Shown here in pieces: positions 8,680 to 16,172 of a DNA stretch of 64,000 bases. The notes under the pieces were generated by a model. It saw nothing but the letters and a program-made list of their open reading frames with translations, had not been told where the DNA came from and did not search any database. Origin of the DNA: Alistipes communis. GTDB lineage: Bacteria; Bacteroidota; Bacteroidia; Bacteroidales; Rikenellaceae. The stretch spans positions 1,178,001 to 1,242,000 of the forward strand of contig NZ_AP019735.1 in the NCBI RefSeq assembly GCF_006542665.1, written 5' to 3'. The number at the start of each line of letters is the position of its first letter. Within the stretch, counting starts at the first letter, position 1. The translations under genes and the position numbers were made by a program.

Positions 8680-9905
8680 GAAACTCGTTGTACGGCGCGA
8701 TTGCCTATAACGGGGAGAAGATTAACGAGGCGCAGGGGCGGTTGCTTACGACCAACCGCATCTACAATGACGGTTCGGGAAAGGTGGACATCAACAAGGC
8801 GATGGAGGGTTTTCTCACCTTCATGCCGCCACAGATGAAGGTGGAGAAGCCGGTGGTGCATATTTCGCTCAACCCGCATCCGGAGGATGTGTTGACCGAT
8901 GCGGAATTGCAGGATATAGCCCGCGAGTATCTGGAAAAACTCGGTTTCGGCAACCAGCCTTATCTTGTTTTTAAGCACGAGGACATCGACCGCCACCACC
9001 TGCACATAGTGACGGTGCGGGTGGACGAGAACGGGCAATGTATCAGTGACCGGAACAACTACTATCGTAGCAAGCAGATTACCCGTGAGCTGGAAAAGAA
9101 ATATGGTCTGCACGATGCGGAGCGCAGGAACCGACGCCTTGACACGCCGCTAAGCAAGGTGGACGCATCGGCAGGTGAGGTGAAGAAGCAGGTAGGTAAC
9201 ACCCTAAAAGCTCTGAACGGGCAGTACCGTTTCCAGACGATGGGCGAATACCGTGCGCTCCTTTCCATCTATAACCTGACGGTGGAGGAAGCGAGGGGCA
9301 ACGTGCGCGGACGGGAGTATCACGGGCTGGTCTATTCCGTCACGGACGACAAGGGCGACAAGGTGGGCAACCCGTTCAAGTCCTCGCTTTTCAGGAAGTA
9401 CGTCGGCTATGAAGCCGTACAGAATAAGTTTGCCCGTTCCAAGCTGGAGATCAAGGACAGGAAACTCGCCGACATGACGAAACGCACCGTTCTTTCCGTG
9501 CTGCAAGGCACTTATGACAAGGACAAATTTGTGTCCCAACTCAAAGAGAAGGGCATCGACACCGTGTTGCGCTACACGGAGGAAGGGCGCATCTACGGGG
9601 CTACCTTCATCGACCACCGCACAGGATGCGTGCTGAACGGTTCGCGTATGGGCAAGGAACTTTCGGCGAATACCTTGCAGGAACACTTCACCCTGCCATA
9701 CGCCGGACAACCGCCGATACCGCTCTCCATCCCGGTGGATGCCGTGGACAAGGCACACGGGCAGACCGCATACAACGGTGCAGACGTATCGGGCGGAATG
9801 GGCTTGCTCACTCCCGAAGGTCCGGCGACCGATGCCGAGGAAGAGGCTTTCATCCGGGCGATGAAGCGCAAAAAGAAGAAAAAGCGCAAGGGCTTGGGTA
9901 TGTAA
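8658..9905 (+). CDS. mobB: MobB relaxase
   Basis: This 415-residue relaxase nicks oriT and pilots the transferred strand. The N-terminal part contains VVHISLNPHPED and the histidine motif HEDIDRHHLHIVTVRV near residues 110-125, which form the metal-binding site of MOB_P-type relaxases. The C-terminal end is very Lys-rich (MKRKKKKKRKG). The ORF begins within mobA, and mobC follows after a 29-bp gap, giving the usual mobA-B-C operon of CTnDOT-like elements. The frame is intact. Confidence 0.94.
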   Translation: MVAKISVGNSLYGAIAYNGEKINEAQGRLLTTNRIYNDGSGKVDINKAMEGFLTFMPPQMKVEKPVVHISLNPHPEDVLTDAELQDIAREYLEKLGFGNQPYLVFKHEDIDRHHLHIVTVRVDENGQCISDRNNYYRSKQITRELEKKYGLHDAERRNRRLDTPLSKVDASAGEVKKQVGNTLKALNGQYRFQTMGEYRALLSIYNLTVEEARGNVRGREYHGLVYSVTDDKGDKVGNPFKSSLFRKYVGYEAVQNKFARSKLEIKDRKLADMTKRTVLSVLQGTYDKDKFVSQLKEKGIDTVLRYTEEGRIYGATFIDHRTGCVLNGSRMGKELSANTLQEHFTLPYAGQPPIPLSIPVDAVDKAHGQTAYNGADVSGGMGLLTPEGPATDAEEEAFIRAMKRKKKKKRKGLGM

Positions 9906-9934
9906 TCAGAGTATCAACAATTAAAAATCAATGT

Positions 9935-11944
9935 ATGTCACAACAAGAAGACGATTTGAGGGCATTGGCGAAAATCATGGATTTTCTGCGTGCCGTGAGT
10001 ATCATTTTGGTGGTCATGAACGTGTACTGGTTTTGTTACGAAGCCATCCGGCTGTGGGGCGTGAACATCGGTGTGGTGGATAAAATCCTGATGAACTTCG
10101 ACCGCACGGCGGGGCTGTTCCGTTCCATTCTGTACACGAAGCTGTTCGCCGTCCTGTTGCTTGCGCTGTCGTGCTTAGGAACGAAAGGTGTCAAGGGCGA
10201 GAAAATCACATGGCGTAAAATCTGGACGACACTCGCCGCCGGGTTCGTGCTGTTTTTCCTGAACTGGTGGATACTGGCTCTGCCGCTGCCGGTTGAAGCG
10301 GTGACGGGGCTGTATATCCTTACCATCGGTACGGGCTATGTCTGCCTTTTGATGGGCGGTCTGTGGATGAGCCGTCTGTTGAAACACAATCTGATGGAGG
10401 ATGTTTTCAACAACGAGAACGAGAGTTTCATGCAGGAAACAAGGCTCATCGAAAGCGAGTATTCGGTCAATCTGCCGACACGTTTCTATTACAGGAAACG
10501 CTGGAACAACGGTTGGATCAATGTAGTTAATCCCTTCCGTGCGTCCATCGTGTTGGGTACGCCGGGCAGCGGAAAGTCATACGCCGTTGTAAACAATTTT
10601 ATCAAGCAACAGATTGAGAAGGGCTTTAGCCAATACATCTACGATTTCAAGTATCCCGACCTTTCGACCATCGCATATAACCATCTGATGAATAATCCGG
10701 AGGGCTACAAGGTGAAGCCGAAATTCTATGTAATCAACTTCGACGACCCGCGACGCTCACACCGTTGCAATCCCATTCACCCGGATTTCATGGAGGATAT
10801 TACAGACGCTTACGAGAGTGCCTATACAATAATGCTCAACCTCAATAAAACGTGGGTGCAAAAGCAGGGCGACTTCTTCGTGGAGTCACCTATCATTTTG
10901 TTCGCCAGTATTATATGGTATCTTAAAATCTATCAGAACGGGAAGTATTGCACGTTTCCCCATGCCATCGAGTTTTTGAACCGCCGCTACGAGGATATTT
11001 TTCCGATACTGACTTCCTATCCCGAACTGGAGAATTACCTTTCCCCGTTCATGGATGCTTGGCTCGGAGGGGCTGCGGAGCAGCTCATGGGGCAGATAGC
11101 GTCGGCAAAAATTCCGCTGTCGAGGATGATTTCACCGCAGCTCTACTGGGTGATGTCGGACAGCGAGTTTACGCTGGACATCAACAATCCCGAAGAGCCG
11201 AAAATCCTATGCGTGGGCAACAATCCCGACCGTCAGAACATCTACGGGGCGGCTCTCGGATTGTATAACTCCCGCATCGTGAAGCTCATCAACAAGAAGG
11301 GAATGCTGAAGTCATCGGTCATCATCGACGAGCTGCCCACGATATACTTCAAGGGGTTGGACAACCTTATAGCCACCGCCCGAAGCAACAAGGTTGCCGT
11401 GTGTCTGGGATTTCAGGATTTCAGCCAGCTGGTGCGCGACTACGGTGATAAGGAGGCGAAAGTGGTGATGAATACGGTCGGTAACATTTTCTCCGGGCAG
11501 GTGGTAGGTGAAACGGCAAAGACACTATCGGAACGGTTCGGTAAGGTGTTGCAGAAACGGCAGTCTATCTCCATCAACCGGCAGGATGTTTCCACCTCCA
11601 TCAACACGCAGATGGATGCGCTCATTCCGCCGAGCAAGATTTCCGGTCTGACGCAGGGAATGTTTGTCGGTTCGGTGTCCGACAACTTCAACGAACGTAT
11701 CGAACAGAAAATTTTTCACTGCGAGATTGTGGTGGATGCCGAGAAGGTGAAGCGGGAGGAACGTGCCTACAAGAAAATTCCGGTCATTACCGATTTCACG
11801 GACGAGGACGGCAACGACCGCATGAAAGAAACGGTGCAGGCGAACTACCGGCGTATCAAGGAAGAGGTGAAGCAGATTGTGCAGGAGGAACTGGAGCGCA
11901 TCGCGGGCGATGATAACCTGAAATATCTGTTGCAGCAGAAGTAA
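9935..11944 (+). CDS. mobC: MobC, VirD4/TraG-type coupling protein
   Basis: This type IV coupling ATPase of 669 residues hands the relaxase-DNA complex to the mating channel. The N-terminus has membrane segments (IILVVMNVYWFCYEAI, LFAVLLLALSCLG, WTTLAAGFVLFFLNWWI, LTIGTGYVCLLMGGLW). Walker A is GTPGSGKS near residue 208 and Walker B is SVIIDELPTIYF near residue 462. The start ATG at 9935 (MSQQEDDL) was chosen because the open frame further upstream only overlaps mobB. A strong terminator follows directly, so the mob operon ends here. Confidence 0.94.
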   Translation: MSQQEDDLRALAKIMDFLRAVSIILVVMNVYWFCYEAIRLWGVNIGVVDKILMNFDRTAGLFRSILYTKLFAVLLLALSCLGTKGVKGEKITWRKIWTTLAAGFVLFFLNWWILALPLPVEAVTGLYILTIGTGYVCLLMGGLWMSRLLKHNLMEDVFNNENESFMQETRLIESEYSVNLPTRFYYRKRWNNGWINVVNPFRASIVLGTPGSGKSYAVVNNFIKQQIEKGFSQYIYDFKYPDLSTIAYNHLMNNPEGYKVKPKFYVINFDDPRRSHRCNPIHPDFMEDITDAYESAYTIMLNLNKTWVQKQGDFFVESPIILFASIIWYLKIYQNGKYCTFPHAIEFLNRRYEDIFPILTSYPELENYLSPFMDAWLGGAAEQLMGQIASAKIPLSRMISPQLYWVMSDSEFTLDINNPEEPKILCVGNNPDRQNIYGAALGLYNSRIVKLINKKGMLKSSVIIDELPTIYFKGLDNLIATARSNKVAVCLGFQDFSQLVRDYGDKEAKVVMNTVGNIFSGQVVGETAKTLSERFGKVLQKRQSISINRQDVSTSINTQMDALIPPSKISGLTQGMFVGSVSDNFNERIEQKIFHCEIVVDAEKVKREERAYKKIPVITDFTDEDGNDRMKETVQANYRRIKEEVKQIVQEELERIAGDDNLKYLLQQK

Positions 11945-11946
11945 AT

Positions 11947-11991
11947 AAAAAAATGAAGAAAGGCTTACCATAAACCTTTCTTCATTTTTTT
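11947..11991. terminator. Bidirectional terminator after mobC
   Basis: A 17-bp perfect inverted repeat (AAAAAAATGAAGAAAGG and its complement) encloses an 11-nt loop, with A and T runs at the outer ends. It lies between convergent mobC and the 251-residue gene at 11997. Confidence 0.9.
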
Positions 11992-11996
11992 AGAAC

Positions 11997-12752
11997 TTAA
12001 GCATTATCCATACTTACTAAGATTCCGTTTTCCAAAATTTTTTGCAATGGAATTTTCTTTAAGATTTCTTGATAAGTGCTATAGAAGTCATTATCAAGTC
12101 CTATATAAACAATATTGTCATGTAATTCTTCTATAACACTAATATGTGAATGCAATTTGCACTTTTTATCAGAACAATCTGATACGATACTTTTAATTCG
12201 TTCCAACTTATTTAATAAATCATCATATTGAGATAACCCTTTTGTAGTTGGTTGTATTTGATAATTAGTTTTCTTTGCCGGTTGTATATTATGTTCAGGA
12301 TCTAATAATACTATGTGAAATATAGAAGAATCCCGATCAAAATAACCTACAATACGCCCCGTACTTTTTGTTATCGAAAATTGCATTATTGGAAAATCTG
12401 TCTCATTGTCCAATATTTCTTTTGGTAGCCAATCTAAATCTTTTCGTTGAATAGGAATGTTTTTAGCACTCCAATCTATTGGATGACATCTTAATGCAAT
12501 ACTACCTCTATTTTCTTCTAATACTTCTTGCGGTGTCATAGTACCCAAAGCACCTAATCTTTCAAGAAGCCCAATATGCCATCCCTTAGAACACTCTCCA
12601 ATCTGAAAATTAGGTATCTGCTTAAAGTAAGAGAAGGAAAAAGTTATCTTCCTTCTCTTTAACTCATTTTCTTGTTCTTTGGTAACTAATGATTTGTTTC
12701 CGTATTTAGGAGAATCTGAATTAAGATTTAATAGTTTCCCATTTTTTCCCAT
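11997..12752 (-). CDS. Putative toxin partner of Panacea-domain gene
   Basis: This gene encodes 251 residues that I do not recognise as a named family. The sequence has a middle section (GRIVGYFDRDSSIFHIVLLD) that looks like a compact beta-rich domain, and no membrane segment or signal peptide. Its start lies inside the 3' end of the upstream Panacea-domain gene (about 32 bp overlap), so the pair is one transcription and translation unit. Known Panacea (SocA/DUF4065) proteins neutralise varied toxins encoded next to them, so this is probably the toxin; that is inference from context. The DNA is much more AT-rich than the tra and mob genes, suggesting separately acquired cargo. ATG 12752 is preferred to TTG 12761. 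Confidence 0.65.
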   Translation of the reverse strand: MGKNGKLLNLNSDSPKYGNKSLVTKEQENELKRRKITFSFSYFKQIPNFQIGECSKGWHIGLLERLGALGTMTPQEVLEENRGSIALRCHPIDWSAKNIPIQRKDLDWLPKEILDNETDFPIMQFSITKSTGRIVGYFDRDSSIFHIVLLDPEHNIQPAKKTNYQIQPTTKGLSQYDDLLNKLERIKSIVSDCSDKKCKLHSHISVIEELHDNIVYIGLDNDFYSTYQEILKKIPLQKILENGILVSMDNA

Positions 12753-13200
12753 AATACTCAATCATTAGTTCTGGAGTAATAACCTTGTCACAACGCTCAT
12801 TTACATTTAAATCTCCACGTGTTTTAATCCAAGGCATCTCATTGTGGGACAATCGTTCTAATTCAGCACCGCTATATTTAAGATAATTCTCCAATATAAA
12901 GTCAATGAATTCAGCGTCTTCTGATGATAAACTCACATTGTGATTCATGCAATCATCAATATTGATTTCTGAATAGAGATATTTTGTAGAATTAAATCGA
13001 TTGTAGATTTCTCGATTTACCGGACCATGAATCCATGCTTCAAACTCGCCGTCAAACATAGGTTTTTTATTGATACCATAAGACCATGCTTGAACATAAT
13101 ACAATAACTTCTGCAACTTTAAATTTATTAAAGACGCAAATCTATCTTCCGATTTTACTCGTAAGATAATGTAGTCTGTTATATCGTGTATTGAGTTCAT
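12721..13200 (-). CDS. Panacea (SocA-like/DUF4065) domain protein, probable antitoxin
   Basis: This 159-residue protein has the Panacea-domain pattern. The N-terminal LINLKLQKLLYYVQAWSYG is followed by MFDGEFEAWIHGPVNREIY, then an acidic helix region and WIKTRGDLNVNERCDKVITP. Proteins of this family serve as antitoxins or proteolytic adaptors in toxin-antitoxin pairs, where one domain type pairs with many unrelated toxins. A perfect TTTG-N19-TAACTTTG promoter stands just upstream (13229-13259). The downstream gene overlaps it. It lies as AT-rich cargo between mobC and rteC and could stabilise the element. Confidence 0.85.
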   Translation of the reverse strand: MNSIHDITDYIILRVKSEDRFASLINLKLQKLLYYVQAWSYGINKKPMFDGEFEAWIHGPVNREIYNRFNSTKYLYSEINIDDCMNHNVSLSSEDAEFIDFILENYLKYSGAELERLSHNEMPWIKTRGDLNVNERCDKVITPELMIEYYGKKWETIKS

Positions 13201-13228
13201 CTGAATTATGACTATATCAATTTCAATG

Positions 13229-13259
13229 CAAAGTTAATATCTTTTTCTAATATAACAAA
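13229..13259 (-). promoter_or_regulatory. Promoter of Panacea gene pair
   Basis: On the minus strand TTTG (13256-13259) is followed after exactly 19 nt by TAACTTTG (13229-13236), a full match to the Bacteroidota promoter consensus. The start codon is 28 nt downstream of the minus-seven box. Confidence 0.8.
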
Positions 13260-13303
13260 ATAATGAATTGAATTGATGTGATTTATTCTAATGAATTTGT
13301 TTT

Positions 13304-13909
13304 TTATCTCCTCATACGATCCAACTCATCATCGCGCAGCATCCTCTCGTTCAATTTCTCCTGCATTCTGTCAAGGAAGTAGGTGCGGCTTTCGTTCTTC
13401 CGGCGTTTGATATCGGTGTAGAAACGGTAGCAGTCCTTCGACTCAACCCCGAATATCTTGTAAAGGAGCGGGGCAAGCTGTTTGAGCGGCATGTTGCCGT
13501 TGTTGATGCAGCCCATCTCGTCGATGCCGTAGATAAGTTCCACGAGGTCGATGGCATTGCCCGTCCATTGCAGGAGGCTGGTGGCGGTTTCTGTTGTGTT
13601 GTTGGCGGATATCAGTGGCGGCACTTGGGGCGTGGCAAGGAATTTCTGCATCTTTCTTACGAAAGACAGAGCCTTGCTGACGTAGGCGGCAATCTCTCTT
13701 TTTTCTTCTGACAGATTACGTACGGGATGGTGCTGCAACTCGATTTCGATGTAGGCAAGCGCGATGACGGTAAGGTTCATGTCCATGCCGCCGTTGCACA
13801 GTTCGATCACTTGGGTGGCGAAAGCCGTGTATGCCGTTTCCATATTGCAGTCGCCGGCTTCGTTTATCAGGCGGAAAAAATCGGTTTCCGCCAGCAAGAA
13901 ATAATTCAT
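13304..13909 (-). CDS. rteC: RteC, activator of the excision operon
   Basis: RteC is the DNA-binding regulator that, in CTnDOT, is switched on by RteB and then activates the xis2c-xis2d-orf3-exc operon. The 201-residue product starting MNYFLLAETDFFRL shows the RteC family pattern, including LIYGIDEMGCINNGNMPLK and the C-terminal FYTDIKRRKNESRTYFLDRM with a basic, DNA-binding character. The frame is open further upstream to 13972, but the family start is at 13909. A terminator-like dyad at 13986-14023 separates it from the upstream RibD-like gene, so it has its own promoter region. Confidence 0.9.
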   Translation of the reverse strand: MNYFLLAETDFFRLINEAGDCNMETAYTAFATQVIELCNGGMDMNLTVIALAYIEIELQHHPVRNLSEEKREIAAYVSKALSFVRKMQKFLATPQVPPLISANNTTETATSLLQWTGNAIDLVELIYGIDEMGCINNGNMPLKQLAPLLYKIFGVESKDCYRFYTDIKRRKNESRTYFLDRMQEKLNERMLRDDELDRMRR

Positions 13910-13985
13910 GGTTCTGTCAATTTTGAAAATTACACTTTGTTTTCTGCGTGCGCACATGAATATAATTGGCAAAAAACGCGGCAGA

Positions 13986-14023
13986 AAATAAAAAATCCAA
14001 CACTCAATTTTACAAAGTGCTGG
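13986..14023 (-). terminator. Terminator or RteB-site dyad between RibD-like gene and rteC
   Basis: On the minus strand CCAGCACT pairs with AGTGTTGG (one G-T wobble) across an 11-nt loop, and ATTTTTTATTTT follows. This fits an intrinsic terminator for the upstream gene. The arms extend to AATCC/GGATT, so the same dyad could instead be an activator-binding site in the rteC promoter. Confidence 0.6.
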
Positions 14024-14147
14024 ATTTCAGAGGTGTAAAATTCAGTATTTTTTCACAAGGACAAATAATCTCCGACTTAAATTGTTTGTAATCAGAACAT
14101 TTATTCTATTCCTGAAAATAGAAATGTATGCTTGCCGCACATTTTGG

Positions 14148-14570
14148 CTATCTTGCTTTTTTATCAAGGATATAGATAATGCGACATACACCGTTGGGAT
14201 AGCTTTTCAAAGAGGAAAGCGTCCAGTGTTGCTCTGGCAGAGCCGACTTAAAAAAATGTCGTCCGCTTCCGGATATGAAAGGAACGGTGTATAGTATGAT
14301 TTCATCCACAGCGTGCATCCGCAGCAGTCCGTTTATATAGTCTGCCGTGTCCGGTGTGGCTTCCGCGAGGTAACGGATGTTTGTGCAGTCTTTTCTCCAT
14401 TCGTGCAGCATTGAAATGGAATAGTCCGGTGTCACACGGTAAAAGGCTTTCTTCCTGATTTCATCAAGACCGCAACGGTCAAGGCACAAATCCTGATGTG
14501 CTTTATCATATAACTCTGAAGAAAGACATCCGTCCATCGTCAGTACGGCGAGAATCTGAACTTTACCCAT
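14148..14570 (-). CDS. RibD C-terminal/dihydrofolate reductase family protein
   Basis: This 140-residue protein of the RibD-C/DHFR fold starts MGKVQILAVLTMDGCLSS and ends with a DEIILYTVPFISGSGRHFF segment typical of the family (a strand, then a Gly-rich NADPH-binding loop). Such a gene is common between rteB and rteC in CTnDOT-like elements. It is shorter than most stand-alone reductases and its substrate is unknown. A long leader with a terminator hairpin precedes it (14571-14827), so its expression is probably controlled by attenuation. A link to tetracycline chemistry is speculative. Confidence 0.8.
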   Translation of the reverse strand: MGKVQILAVLTMDGCLSSELYDKAHQDLCLDRCGLDEIRKKAFYRVTPDYSISMLHEWRKDCTNIRYLAEATPDTADYINGLLRMHAVDEIILYTVPFISGSGRHFFKSALPEQHWTLSSLKSYPNGVCRIIYILDKKAR

Positions 14571-14827
14571 AATCGTTTCCTTTCGTTAGGCAAGGGTAAA
14601 AAAGTAGCGTGCAATTCACACTACCTTCAAGCGATGGCTCTGGTAAAGCCTTTACGGAGAGTACGTGAATGCACGCTATGCGTAAGCATAGCATAAGCAT
14701 CACGCAATCGTCTCCGTAGTTCCAATTTACCAGATTTTCGCTTGAAACGCCTTGCGGTCTTATCCTATATGTTGGCGGCGAAAAGCTCCTGCCAATCGCC
14801 GTTTTTCTCAAATGTTATGCAAAGATA
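14571..14827 (-). promoter_or_regulatory. Structured leader with terminator/antiterminator before RibD-like gene
   Basis: On the minus strand a TATCTTTG minus-seven box (14820-14827) precedes about 240 nt of leader. A long nested hairpin uses TCGCTTGA, TTTACCAG, TCTCCGTA and GCTATGC-GTAA-GCATAGC with their complements between 14627 and 14745. Next comes a terminator hairpin at 14604-14625 followed by T6, only about 30 nt before the start codon. The terminator's 3' arm can alternatively pair with TAGCGTGCA at the base of the apical hairpin (14670-14678), which would act as an antiterminator. No good minus-33 box is seen, so read-through from rteB may also feed it. Confidence 0.65.
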
Positions 14828-14849
14828 GCCAAATTCAGTGAATTACGGG

Positions 14850-16172
14850 CTATGATTGCTTGAATTTATATTTAAGTCCATACTCTTCAAGTTTGCTGTA
14901 TAGTGTTGTCCTGCCTATGCCGAGCAGTTCTGCGGCGACACTCCGGTTGCCGTTTGCCTGTTTCAACGCACGCAATATCCGCTCCTTATCCTCCGCGTCA
15001 TTGCGCAAGGCGAAGCTGACAGTAGAGGTCGGTTTCGTCACGGCAAGTTCCAGATGCTCTTTCATGACAACACCTTCCTGCGCCTGCAATACAGCACCCA
15101 TAACTTTCTGCCGAAGTTCCCGCACGTTGCCCGGCCATGCGTGTGTCAGCAACGCTTTACGTGCTTCGGAACTGAACCCGCTCACGCTACACTCCAGCTC
15201 TCTGTTTGCCATATCACGGAAGAACTCTGCCAGCGGCATAATGTCTTCTTGACAGTCACGCAACGGAGGAACGGTTATCCCGAAGTCGTGCAGGCGGTAC
15301 AGAAGATCCTGCCGAAAACGCTTTTCATTCACCGCTACTTCCAAATCTTCATTGGTAGCAGCGATGATGCGGACATTGAAATTCCGGTCTGCCTTGTCTC
15401 CGACCGGGCGATACCGCCTCTCCTGTATGGCACGGAGCAACATCTGTTGGGTTTCCAACGCGAGGTTTCCTACCTCGTCCAGAAACAACGTGCCGCCTTC
15501 CGCCTCATGGAAATATCCTTTCTTGGCATTGTCCGCACCTGTAAATGCACCTTTGACGTGTCCGAAGAAAGCCGACGGTGCAAGCTCTTTGGAGAGTGAA
15601 CCGCAGTCCACCGCCACAAATGGCTTGCCTGCACGTTTGCTCTTGTCATGCAACAGGTGGGCAATATGCTCCTTGCCCGTGCCGTTCTCACCAAATATCA
15701 TCACGCTCATATCGGTGGCGGCTACCAGCCTTATGCGGTGCATGATTTTCTGAAAGGCGGAACCTTCACGGGCGAATACAGGCATACGGCGTTGTCCTGC
15801 CTGACGTTCTTTCAGTATGGAACGGATCAGGGGGACAAGTTTATCCTCCACAAGCTGTTTGGGAATATAGTCTATCGAGCCGAGTTTCATGCTTTCCACG
15901 GCGGTATTAACTTCGGCGTAGTCGGTCATAATGATGAAGGGCTGCATCTTTCCCTCCTTTCGCATCCAGCACAAAAGGTCTATGCCACTGCCGTCAGGCA
16001 GACGCAGGTCGGCAACCACGATATCATTATCTGTTGCCTGTTGCAGATGTTTCTTCGCGGTTGAGAGGTGGTAAGCCTTCATATTGCGGTAGCCCTCCCG
16101 TGACAGCATATTGCAGACATATTCGCAATACACGATGTTGTCTTCCACCACAATTATTTTTGTCTTATTCAT
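14850..16172 (-). CDS. rteB: RteB, sigma54-type response regulator
   Basis: RteB is the response regulator of the tetracycline-inducible RteA/RteB system and activates rteC in CTnDOT. The 440 residues contain a receiver domain with phosphoacceptor Asp55 (VVADLRLPDGSG), a sigma54-interaction AAA+ domain with Walker A GENGTGKE and the GAFTGA loop, Walker B GGTLFLDEVG, and a C-terminal Fis-type helix-turn-helix (NRSVAAELLGIGRTTLYSKL). It overlaps the end of rteA by 8 bp, so the two are translationally coupled. Confidence 0.96.
   Translation of the reverse strand: MNKTKIIVVEDNIVYCEYVCNMLSREGYRNMKAYHLSTAKKHLQQATDNDIVVADLRLPDGSGIDLLCWMRKEGKMQPFIIMTDYAEVNTAVESMKLGSIDYIPKQLVEDKLVPLIRSILKERQAGQRRMPVFAREGSAFQKIMHRIRLVAATDMSVMIFGENGTGKEHIAHLLHDKSKRAGKPFVAVDCGSLSKELAPSAFFGHVKGAFTGADNAKKGYFHEAEGGTLFLDEVGNLALETQQMLLRAIQERRYRPVGDKADRNFNVRIIAATNEDLEVAVNEKRFRQDLLYRLHDFGITVPPLRDCQEDIMPLAEFFRDMANRELECSVSGFSSEARKALLTHAWPGNVRELRQKVMGAVLQAQEGVVMKEHLELAVTKPTSTVSFALRNDAEDKERILRALKQANGNRSVAAELLGIGRTTLYSKLEEYGLKYKFKQS

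Noticed and set aside
14563..14811. 82-codon minus-strand ORF ending inside the RibD-like gene start
   Set aside because: It runs entirely through the nested hairpins and terminator of the leader and has no protein-like composition; the RNA structure explains the region better.
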